Shown one piece after another: positions 1-5,378 of a stretch of 11,369 nucleotides of DNA; position 1 is the stretch's first letter, and every line of letters begins with the position of its first letter. Origin of the DNA: Desulfurococcales archaeon (GTDB lineage: Archaea; Thermoproteota; Thermoprotei_A; Sulfolobales; Desulfurococcaceae); the NCBI GenBank assembly GCA_027083045.1, contig JALWQP010000164.1, positions 1 through 11,369 of the forward strand, read 5' to 3'. The position numbers and the translations under genes are program-made. The notes below the pieces were generated by a model that ran no database searches, was not told the DNA's origin, and saw nothing but the letters and a program-made list of their open reading frames with translations.

Positions 1-1036
1 GCTCGACACCGTCTGGACAGCCTTTACCATGCCTCTTCGGATGTTTGATCCTGCTTAGCAACACAATTCTGCTCGGCACGCTTTCGCTGAGCAACATATA
101 TCCTGTTAGCTCGGCTAGTCTCTCGCCTATCATTCTTATTTCTTCGTGCTTCGGCATATTGGTCGGCTGTAGTCTCGTCCTGCTCGAGCCGACATACATG
201 TATGCTTTTACTTCTACATATGTCGGGTTACCAATCTCGATCAGTTTTGCGAAGCCCTTTAAAGCCTCTTCGGAGTCATTGAATCCCTTAATAATTGTTA
301 ACCTGTAAACAGTTGGGCAGGAGAAGCTTGGGAGAAGCTTCAGGGTCTCCATTACTAGTTCCCATGCTCTCGGGACTATGGGTCTATTGAACTCCATGAA
401 TTTCTCTTTGTTCCATGCTTCCAGGCTTATATAGAGCTGGGAGGGCTCCTCTTCGAGGCTGGCCAAAACATCTGGCCGTACACCATGCGTTACGAGGAAC
501 GTCGTCATGCCTCTTCTATGGTATTCTTTGATCAGCTCTCCCAGACGCGGATATAGTGTTGGCTCGCCTGTCAAACTTATCGCTACGTGTTTCGGGTTCA
601 TTGCCTCCTCATACATCTTTGGATCGACTCGTGGATTACCCTTATAGCCTGATACGATCTGTTTCTGTACCCTAATACTTTCTTCAGCGATAACTTCCGG
701 CTCATCAACAACCGGGGGCCTTGTTTCATCCCAGTGCATTCCGATATCTTCAGGCTGTAGCCTCCAGCAATGCATACATCTGAGCCAGCACCAAGCAGCT
801 AATGGACTCATCTGTATGCATCTGTGGCTCTCGATCCCGTACCAGAGGCATTTGTAGCAGAACCTCTTGTTCACGAGGGCTTCACGTGTCCAGTGGCACC
901 TCTTAACAACACCGAGTGTGGCGATGAAATGATATCCTTGCTTCTTCATCTTCTCGTATATAGCCCTATAGACAGGGCTAGAGCTCCAGAATTCCTCCCT
1001 ACGTCTTCTTACATCATCCCAATCTATATTAGTCAA
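1..1036 (-). CDS. taw1: tRNA 4-demethylwyosine synthase (TYW1/Taw1), C-terminus cut by window edge
   Basis: Radical SAM enzyme that condenses N1-methylguanosine-37 of tRNA-Phe with pyruvate to form 4-demethylwyosine, the tricyclic step of wybutosine synthesis; cytosolic. My reading of the minus strand gives 345 codons, open to the edge. Cys83, Cys87 and Cys90 form the radical SAM CX3CX2C motif, read as CWLRCMHCW. Cys47, Cys60 and Cys73, spaced 13 and 13, match the second [4Fe-4S] cluster of archaeal TYW1; in Methanocaldococcus the six cysteines have the same 13/13/10/4/3 spacing. A GEPT SAM-binding motif follows (SLTGEPTLYP). The start is TTG at 1036: an in-frame TAG lies two codons upstream (1042-1040) and GGTG at 1047-1044 sits seven bases before it. 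Archaeal family members are about 310-350 residues, so only a few residues are probably missing. It is divergent from the HAD gene. The family call is secure; the TTG start is likely. Confidence 0.94.
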   Translation of the reverse strand, partial: MTNIDWDDVRRRREEFWSSSPVYRAIYEKMKKQGYHFIATLGVVKRCHWTREALVNKRFCYKCLWYGIESHRCIQMSPLAAWCWLRCMHCWRLQPEDIGMHWDETRPPVVDEPEVIAEESIRVQKQIVSGYKGNPRVDPKMYEEAMNPKHVAISLTGEPTLYPRLGELIKEYHRRGMTTFLVTHGVRPDVLASLEEEPSQLYISLEAWNKEKFMEFNRPIVPRAWELVMETLKLLPSFSCPTVYRLTIIKGFNDSEEALKGFAKLIEIGNPTYVEVKAYMYVGSSRTRLQPTNMPKHEEIRMIGERLAELTGYMLLSESVPSRIVLLSRIKHPKRHGKGCPDGVE

Positions 1037-1070
1037 GACCTAGCACCAGCCACGGAATTCGTGAACCAAT

Positions 1071-1077
1071 AATATAA
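1071..1077. promoter_or_regulatory. TATA-like box shared by the divergent TYW1 and HAD genes
   Basis: AATATAA on the plus strand reads TTATATT on the minus strand. A start about 26 bases away would fall near 1048 for TYW1 (start codon 1036) and near 1100 for the HAD gene (start codon 1118). Both short leaders would then contain a GGTG Shine-Dalgarno seven bases before the start codon (1047-1044 minus, 1107-1110 plus). A second A/T-rich stretch, AAAATATT at 1093-1100, is an alternative for the plus gene but lies too close to allow the GGTG leader. Inferred from sequence only. Confidence 0.4.
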
Positions 1078-1117
1078 CCTTGCTTTCCCACCAAAATATT
1101 GTGATTGGTGTTACGGC

Positions 1118-1840
1118 ATGCTGAAGGGAGAGATCGAGTATGTTAGCCTTGATTCCGCCTGCACCCTATTCTGGGATATCGGGTGTGAGCCTAGGAACCC
1201 TGTGCGACCAGCACGTGATGTTCTCAAAGACATACTATGCTATCTAGAAAGGAAAGGATACGCTCCAAAGCATATTGTCGATCCTCTTAGACTATACAAC
1301 GATATATGGCGTGAAATAGAGACTAAGCATCCCGGCTACCAGCACTGGCACAGATACGTATTATTGAAGTTCCTCAAGAAATCGGGAGTTGATATTTCTG
1401 AGAGTGAACTAGAGGAGATCTATCATTACTTCATAGCCGAGAGAGCGAAATGGTTTGTCCCCGTGGATCATACAAGAATAGTTATCGAGGGACTGGTTGG
1501 TAAGGGCTATAGACTTGTTCTCACAACAGCTACTGGTGCCCATGATCTACCGTATCAGGTTCTACAAGACAATGAGTTAATGAAATACTTTAAGATCATA
1601 TATAGTACTCAGCTCGTAGGCATCCCTAAACGTAACCCATTATTCTATATGGAACTAGCGGATCTCCTCGGGGCGGATCCGGCCCAAATAGTCCATATCG
1701 GCGACTCCATAGAGAACGATATATTGCCCGCGAGAAAAGCGGGGCTGAAAACAATATATTACGGGTGGAAAACCTTGTGTCGTCCAGCAGACCCTTGGCC
1801 ATGCATAACATCGCTCATTGAGCTCCTCAAAATACTTTAA
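1118..1840 (+). CDS. HAD-superfamily hydrolase, motif I lacks the second Asp
   Basis: A 240-residue HAD-fold protein with all four motifs recognisable. Motif I is LDSACTL with nucleophile Asp12, motif II is LVLTTATG around Thr136/137, motif III is Lys171, and motif IV is GDSIEND at 195-201. Residues from about 21 to 115 are mostly helical and would be a C1-type cap over the active site, which usually sets substrate choice. The position two after the nucleophile, the usual general acid Asp of phosphatases, is Ala14. That occurs in phosphonatase-type enzymes and in FDxxGTL-type HAD proteins, so simple phosphatase activity cannot be assumed. The start ATG is supported by GGTG at 1107-1110. The gene stands alone, divergent from TYW1, and its stop codon overlaps a TATA-like box for the downstream RNA candidate. 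The substrate is unknown. Confidence 0.88.
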   Translation: MLKGEIEYVSLDSACTLFWDIGCEPRNPVRPARDVLKDILCYLERKGYAPKHIVDPLRLYNDIWREIETKHPGYQHWHRYVLLKFLKKSGVDISESELEEIYHYFIAERAKWFVPVDHTRIVIEGLVGKGYRLVLTTATGAHDLPYQVLQDNELMKYFKIIYSTQLVGIPKRNPLFYMELADLLGADPAQIVHIGDSIENDILPARKAGLKTIYYGWKTLCRPADPWPCITSLIELLKIL

Positions 1841-1841
1841 A
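1835..1841 (+). promoter_or_regulatory. TATA-like box for the candidate C/D RNA
   Basis: CTTTAAA overlaps the TAA stop of the HAD gene (1838-1840). Its centre is about 27 bases before position 1865, just upstream of the predicted terminal stem of the guide RNA candidate. This would allow independent transcription of that RNA. Inferred from position and composition. Confidence 0.35.
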
Positions 1842-1865
1842 CACGGCCTATCTAAGTGTTAGTTT

Positions 1866-1953
1866 GTGGCCGATGATGAGCGAACCCGTGTCGGAGCCTA
1901 TACATTATTCTTCAATGTATAGGTTATGAAGTGGGTCGGCGTTACTGAGGCTT
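1866..1953 (+). ncRNA. candidate box C/D guide RNA with a hairpin between D' and C'
   Basis: Archaeal C/D RNAs guide 2'-O-methylation of rRNA or tRNA. Seen here: a perfect C box ATGATGA (1873-1879), a 12-base spacer, a D'-like CGGA (1892-1895, one mismatch to CTGA), a hairpin, a weak C'-like ATGAAGT (1926-1932; GTTATGA at 1923-1929 is an alternative register), another 12-base spacer, and a perfect D box CTGA (1945-1948). Flanking GGCC (1868-1871) can pair with GGCT (1949-1952) as a terminal stem. The guides would be GCGAACCCGTGT and GGGTCGGCGTTA. The complement of the first contains GGGTTCG, which resembles tRNA T-arm sequence; this is suggestive only. A TATA-like box lies at a fitting distance upstream. 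Normal archaeal C/D RNAs are about 50-65 bases; the extra length here is the hairpin. The degenerate D' and C' boxes are the weak point, and no target was confirmed. Confidence 0.45.
1895..1925 (+). repeat. inverted repeat forming a perfect 10 bp stem with a 7-base loop
   Basis: CCTATACATT at 1897-1906 is the exact reverse complement of AATGTATAGG at 1914-1923, with loop ATTCTTC (1907-1913). One G-U and one A-U pair can extend the stem to 12 bp (1895-1906 with 1914-1925). No T-tract follows, so it does not look like a terminator. It lies exactly between the D'-like and C'-like boxes of the guide RNA candidate. Confidence 0.85.
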
Positions 1954-1962
1954 CTCAATTCA

Positions 1963-1970
1963 TTTAAATA
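1963..1970 (+). promoter_or_regulatory. TATA-like box for the flavoprotein gene
   Basis: TTTAAATA, about 26 bases before a predicted start near 1993, would give a leader of roughly 30 bases. That leader carries GGAG at 2013-2016, six bases before the ATG at 2023. The box lies just past the end of the C/D RNA candidate, so the flavoprotein gene can be transcribed separately. Confidence 0.45.
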
Positions 1971-2022
1971 ATATTCCCTCAATCAACCATAGGACTGAGA
2001 AGGAAGTAAGAGGGAGATAGAA

Positions 2023-2745
2023 ATGGCCAGAATAACAATACTTCACGGCTCTCCCCGAAAATACGGAGCTGTAACCAAGCTCGCATTTATAGCTGCTAAG
2101 GGCGTTGAGGACGCAGGCGGAGCCTCTGAGATCATATATCTCTATGACTACAAGATAAAAGAGTGCCTAGGATGCGTCAGTGACAATACAAAATACTGCC
2201 GATTCCCATGCATCATCAATGATGACGACTTCAACACAATAGGGAAAAAGATCCTAGAGAGCGACGGCTTCATAATGGTCACCCCAGTCTACTGGTACGG
2301 CATGAGCGGTATCATGAAGAACTTCATTGACAGGCTGACAAGCATGGAGAACATGATATTCATAACTGGCAGGAGCCTCCTCGAAGGAAAAGTAGCGGGA
2401 CTAATCGCTACGGGAAACGATAGCGGGACAATACTGGCGCTCGCGCATATGATGATCGTTCTAAATAGTATGGGCGTACATATCCCTGGTTGGGCTATTG
2501 CATATCATCACTCAGTGGAGGATGTCACAGAGGATGACCAAGCAGTCCTCGACTCATATAATGTCGGCTACAACGTTGCGAAACTTGCAGATATAGTAAA
2601 GAATACTGGTACATGGTATAAGCCGGACGTTGACCTTAAGGGCCTGGCGAGCCTAGCCAACAATGAGGCTGAGAAACATAAAGCACAGCTGGAAGAGAGG
2701 AAGAAGCTCTTCGAGGAACTGCTTGGTTCAGAGAAGACTTTATAG
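2023..2745 (+). CDS. flavodoxin-fold NADPH-dependent FMN reductase / iron-sulfur flavoprotein-like protein
   Basis: A 240-residue flavodoxin-like protein of the NADPH-dependent FMN reductase / iron-sulfur flavoprotein group. The N-terminus has the FMN phosphate-binding loop HGSPRKYGAVTK (8-19), and TPVYWYGMSGIMKNFIDR (87-104) is the conserved flavin-contacting segment. Between them Cys48, Cys51, Cys59 and Cys63 sit where iron-sulfur flavoproteins bind a [4Fe-4S] cluster, but the spacing is CX2CX7CX3C rather than the usual CX2CX2CX4-7C. Bound FMN and a role in electron transfer or quinone/flavin reduction are likely; a cluster is possible but unproven. The C-terminal 40 residues are charged and helical. 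The start has a good Shine-Dalgarno (GGAG, spacing 6). The gene ends two bases from the convergent nucleotidyltransferase gene. The physiological partner is unknown. Confidence 0.87.
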   Translation: MARITILHGSPRKYGAVTKLAFIAAKGVEDAGGASEIIYLYDYKIKECLGCVSDNTKYCRFPCIINDDDFNTIGKKILESDGFIMVTPVYWYGMSGIMKNFIDRLTSMENMIFITGRSLLEGKVAGLIATGNDSGTILALAHMMIVLNSMGVHIPGWAIAYHHSVEDVTEDDQAVLDSYNVGYNVAKLADIVKNTGTWYKPDVDLKGLASLANNEAEKHKAQLEERKKLFEELLGSEKTL

Positions 2746-2747
2746 TT

Positions 2748-3449
2748 CTATTTATCAACACACCCGTGTATTTCTAGGATACGTCTGATTATTTTTGAAG
2801 ACCTACATATATCGTCCTTGAAGGGCTCCTTAAGCCTCAACACCCTGGTCTTCCCGAGGCCCCGTTTTCTCAATTCTTCTTCGAGCTTCTCCTTATCCGG
2901 CCACTGATCAGGGCCTAATAATACTATGTCAGGGGATATCTCGAGGACCGGCTTAAGATAATCTTTTTCATCTCCCAAGACAGCTTCATGGACATAACGT
3001 ACTGAACGAACAACTTCAACCCTATATCTATCTGGTATTGCCGGTTTTCTCCCCTTGAACTTCTCGAAATTAGAGTCCCTAGAGACTACCACATAGACTC
3101 TTCCCAACTCCCATGCCTTCTCGAACAAGTATAGATGGCCCGGGTGAAGTATCTCGAAACTACCTGCAACCAGTACTTTTGGCCTAGACAGGAGGCTGGA
3201 TAATGGTTTCCAATCAATATCTATTTCACTGATATGTCTGAGGGAATCGATCAGGCCTTCACCATAAGCTACACATGCTAAAGCTGTAAGATAATCGTTT
3301 TTTGAAAGATAGTATTTTGCATCACTTAGATAGGCCTTAGCGTTCTCGAGTAAAGGCTTATATTTAGCTGGTATCTCTCTGTGTTCCAGTATTTTTATTG
3401 CTCTCTCTAGATTAACTATGTATGCCTCGATCCTCTCACGGCCCTCCAT
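2748..3449 (-). CDS. DUF357 plus cytidylyltransferase-like protein, probable FAD synthetase (RibL-like)
   Basis: Two parts. A helical N-terminal segment of about 75 residues resembles DUF357, and a nucleotidyltransferase domain starts near residue 90. That domain has GSFEILHPGH with HPGH at 102-105, a VVSRDSN strand end, LGPDQ near 178-182, and SSKII at 217-221, equivalent to the second signature of cytidylyltransferases. The layout matches archaeal RibL-type FAD synthetases, which adenylate FMN, and related proteins; glycerol-3-phosphate or other cytidylyltransferase activity is the alternative. I chose ATG 3449 because GGAGTGAT lies at 3461-3454, giving 233 residues. An in-frame GTG at 3485 would add 12 residues but lacks such a site. 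The neighbouring convergent flavoprotein could be a consumer of FAD or FMN, which is suggestive only. Transcribed divergently from the decarboxylase gene. Confidence 0.86.
   Translation of the reverse strand: MEGRERIEAYIVNLERAIKILEHREIPAKYKPLLENAKAYLSDAKYYLSKNDYLTALACVAYGEGLIDSLRHISEIDIDWKPLSSLLSRPKVLVAGSFEILHPGHLYLFEKAWELGRVYVVVSRDSNFEKFKGRKPAIPDRYRVEVVRSVRYVHEAVLGDEKDYLKPVLEISPDIVLLGPDQWPDKEKLEEELRKRGLGKTRVLRLKEPFKDDICRSSKIIRRILEIHGCVDK
2792..2796 (+). terminator. possible T-tract terminator for the flavoprotein gene
   Basis: TTTTT lies 47 bases past the flavoprotein stop, within the antisense end of the convergent RibL-like gene. No hairpin is evident. The call rests on composition and position only. 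Confidence 0.2.
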
Positions 3450-3453
3450 GGAG

Positions 3454-3461
3454 ATCACTCC
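3454..3461 (-). promoter_or_regulatory. strong Shine-Dalgarno that fixes the start of the RibL-like gene
   Basis: GGAGTGAT on the minus strand, a near match to the full archaeal GGAGGTGAT, ends four bases before ATG 3449. It argues for this ATG over the upstream GTG at 3485. Confidence 0.7.
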
Positions 3462-3486
3462 ATTTTTGGAATACCGGGTGAGCACC

Positions 3487-3516
3487 TATTTATTCGATAT
3501 GGATCAGCTCTTTAAA
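3487..3516. promoter_or_regulatory. divergent promoter region between RibL-like and SpeA genes
   Basis: Two A/T boxes are visible. AATAAATA on the minus strand (3494-3487) would start transcription near 3464 and give the RibL-like gene a short leader containing its GGAGTGAT. TTTAAA at 3511-3516 reads the same on both strands and could serve either gene, starting near 3488 (minus) or 3540 (plus). A weaker TATAT at 3532-3536 is another option for the decarboxylase. Which box is used cannot be told from sequence. Confidence 0.35.
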
Positions 3517-3587
3517 ATCCTGAGAAACCTCTATATCCCCCAAGACACTTCAAGTCTAGGGTAGGAGATGTCCAGGGGAAAAGGGGT

Positions 3588-5378
3588 ATGGTTTGGGGTA
3601 TAGAGAATTCCAGGGAGCTCTACGGACTTAAGGGGGTATTGAACAACCAGCTATTCGATATCAATGAAAAAGGCGAGCTAGTAGTTAAGATCAAAGGGGA
3701 ATCCCTGTCCATTGCTGAACTATTGAAAAAACATGGGCTACCGGGCGCTAATATCAGGATACTACCATGGATAGGAGAGATGATAGACTATGTTGCAGGC
3801 TTATTCCTCAAAAGTATCAAAGAAAAGAACTACCACGGAAGCTTCAGGCCAGTATACCCGTTAAAAGTCAATCACCATGAACTCGTCCTTAAGAGTATAA
3901 AGAAATACGGCGAGAAATACTCGTGGGGCTGGGAGGCGGGCACCCTCCCCGAACTCTACAAGGCATTATCTATCAAGACCAATGGCTTACTAGTAGTCGA
4001 CGGAGTAAAGGATGCTAAAGGCCTAAAACGTGTTGTTGAAAACAAAGAAGCATACGGTGAAGCGATCATAGATATCGAGAGCATAAGGGAGGCCGGGCTA
4101 CTCGAGGAAATACGTGAACACATTGGTGATAAGATCTGGATCGGATTTAGGGTTAGGCCTATGTTCAGAGGAGAAAGCATATGGTCGTCCAGTTCAGGCT
4201 TATCATCGAAATTCGGCCTACCATTATCAAGTATTTATAAGATAATGGAGAAACACCCATGGATCAAAGATAAGGTTATAATGCTACACTTTCACTATGG
4301 TTCACAGATCGTAACCAAAGACACTCTGAAGAAAATGTTTACAGAAATGATAAACACCTATATTGCTCTCAAGGAAAGATATCTCCCCGGCCTTAGATAC
4401 ATCGACACTGGTGGGGGACTTGCTTTCGACTATGAATCTACTTTGTCCGGCTCATTATACAGTCCCGACTATACTTTCCGCGAATACGTAGAGATAATGC
4501 TTAAAATCTTCAAAGAACACGCAGAAGAACACGGTATCCTGCCACCCGATATAGTGTTTGAGTCGGGCAGGGCAATAGTTGCGCCCCACAGGATCAGTGT
4601 GGCCCGGGTCATAGACATACGACCATACATCTCAGAGTTGAGAACAGAGATTGAGCTTGTTGAAAAGATACATTCTTCAAAAACAATTAAAGAATTATCG
4701 GAATTGGCCCGGGAATCTGAGAACATCATCAATAGGCTCTTATCGTTCACGGAGAACATAGACTTGAAGCGTAGAGAGCTCCTGGAAGGAATGATTGAGG
4801 CCATATATGAGGAAATATCCAAAAAGGCCAAAGAGAACTATATGATTGATAAAAACAATGCATTGAAAGAATTGGCGGAAAATACTAGGACAGGTAGACC
4901 ACTATATAGATTTCTTACCTCCCCCAGCAGAAGGTATGTCTTGTCTTTCTCGTTATTCAACATACTTCCCGACAATGTCATTCTGAACCAGTATTTCCAG
5001 ATCGTTCCTTGCAGTATGCTCGATAGAAGACCAGATGTACTCGCCACGATAAGCGATATAACATGTGACTCGATGGGAGAGGTATCCGAGTTTATTAGCA
5101 TGCTTCCAGAAAAGTTTGACGACATATTCACTAAAGAAGATAATAGGTTGCTCGGGATACCTGGAAAAAGGATAATTCTACGCGGTATACCTCTTCATCT
5201 TCCCAGAGAAAACGAGGAATACTATGTAGCCTTCCTCCATACAGGCGCGTATCAGGATCCGCTTGCAATGGGTCATAATATGCTCGAGGGATACCCGGAG
5301 ATCATAATTGATGAAAACAATGATGGCGAGCTGATCATAAGATATGAGGATAACGCTAAAGATCATTATCCACAGTAG
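3588..5378 (+). CDS. speA: biosynthetic arginine decarboxylase, SpeA type (PLP, fold III)
   Basis: PLP enzyme that converts arginine to agmatine, the first step of polyamine synthesis. The 596 residues follow bacterial SpeA throughout. YPLKVN carries the PLP lysine Lys93; GFRVRP and SSKFGL lie at about 186-211; HFHYGSQ is at 234-240; DTGGG at 273-277 is the phosphate-binding glycine loop; ESGR is at 325-328. A helical insert (about 345-440) follows, then SFSLFNILPD, DITCDS with catalytic Cys493, and HTGAYQ at 551-556. The protein is shorter than bacterial SpeA (about 630-660), mainly at the N-terminus. ATG 3588 fits the family N-terminus (LFDINEKGEL near 22-31), but only a weak AGGGG (3574-3578) precedes it. 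The best-known archaeal arginine decarboxylases are pyruvoyl enzymes, so this type is notable. It overlaps the convergent radical SAM gene by 13 bases. Confidence 0.92.
   Translation: MVWGIENSRELYGLKGVLNNQLFDINEKGELVVKIKGESLSIAELLKKHGLPGANIRILPWIGEMIDYVAGLFLKSIKEKNYHGSFRPVYPLKVNHHELVLKSIKKYGEKYSWGWEAGTLPELYKALSIKTNGLLVVDGVKDAKGLKRVVENKEAYGEAIIDIESIREAGLLEEIREHIGDKIWIGFRVRPMFRGESIWSSSSGLSSKFGLPLSSIYKIMEKHPWIKDKVIMLHFHYGSQIVTKDTLKKMFTEMINTYIALKERYLPGLRYIDTGGGLAFDYESTLSGSLYSPDYTFREYVEIMLKIFKEHAEEHGILPPDIVFESGRAIVAPHRISVARVIDIRPYISELRTEIELVEKIHSSKTIKELSELARESENIINRLLSFTENIDLKRRELLEGMIEAIYEEISKKAKENYMIDKNNALKELAENTRTGRPLYRFLTSPSRRYVLSFSLFNILPDNVILNQYFQIVPCSMLDRRPDVLATISDITCDSMGEVSEFISMLPEKFDDIFTKEDNRLLGIPGKRIILRGIPLHLPRENEEYYVAFLHTGAYQDPLAMGHNMLEGYPEIIIDENNDGELIIRYEDNAKDHYPQ

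Noticed and set aside
824..1072. 82-codon plus-strand frame over the start of TYW1
   Set aside because: The minus strand there encodes the TYW1 N-terminus with its conserved cysteines, so this frame is a shadow.
1895..1925. Hairpin as an intrinsic terminator for the HAD gene
   Set aside because: No T-tract follows the stem, and archaeal terminators generally rely on T-runs rather than stable hairpins.
1873..1929. Small ORF of 18 codons beginning ATGATGAGC in the gap after the HAD gene
   Set aside because: No Shine-Dalgarno precedes it, it is very short, and its bases are better explained by the C box, spacer and hairpin of the C/D RNA candidate.
3450..3485. GTG start at 3485 for the RibL-like gene
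   Set aside because: It has no visible ribosome binding site, while ATG 3449 has a near-perfect GGAGTGAT. It remains possible if the transcript starts near 3488 from the TTTAAA box.
3568..3603. Short 11-codon upstream ORF overlapping the SpeA start
   Set aside because: GGAG directly abuts its ATG with no spacing, so it is unlikely to be translated, and nothing else supports a leader peptide.
4469..4831. 120-codon open frame antisense to SpeA
   Set aside because: It lies wholly inside a well-supported gene, is rich in Ser and Ile as expected of an antisense shadow, and shows no domain.
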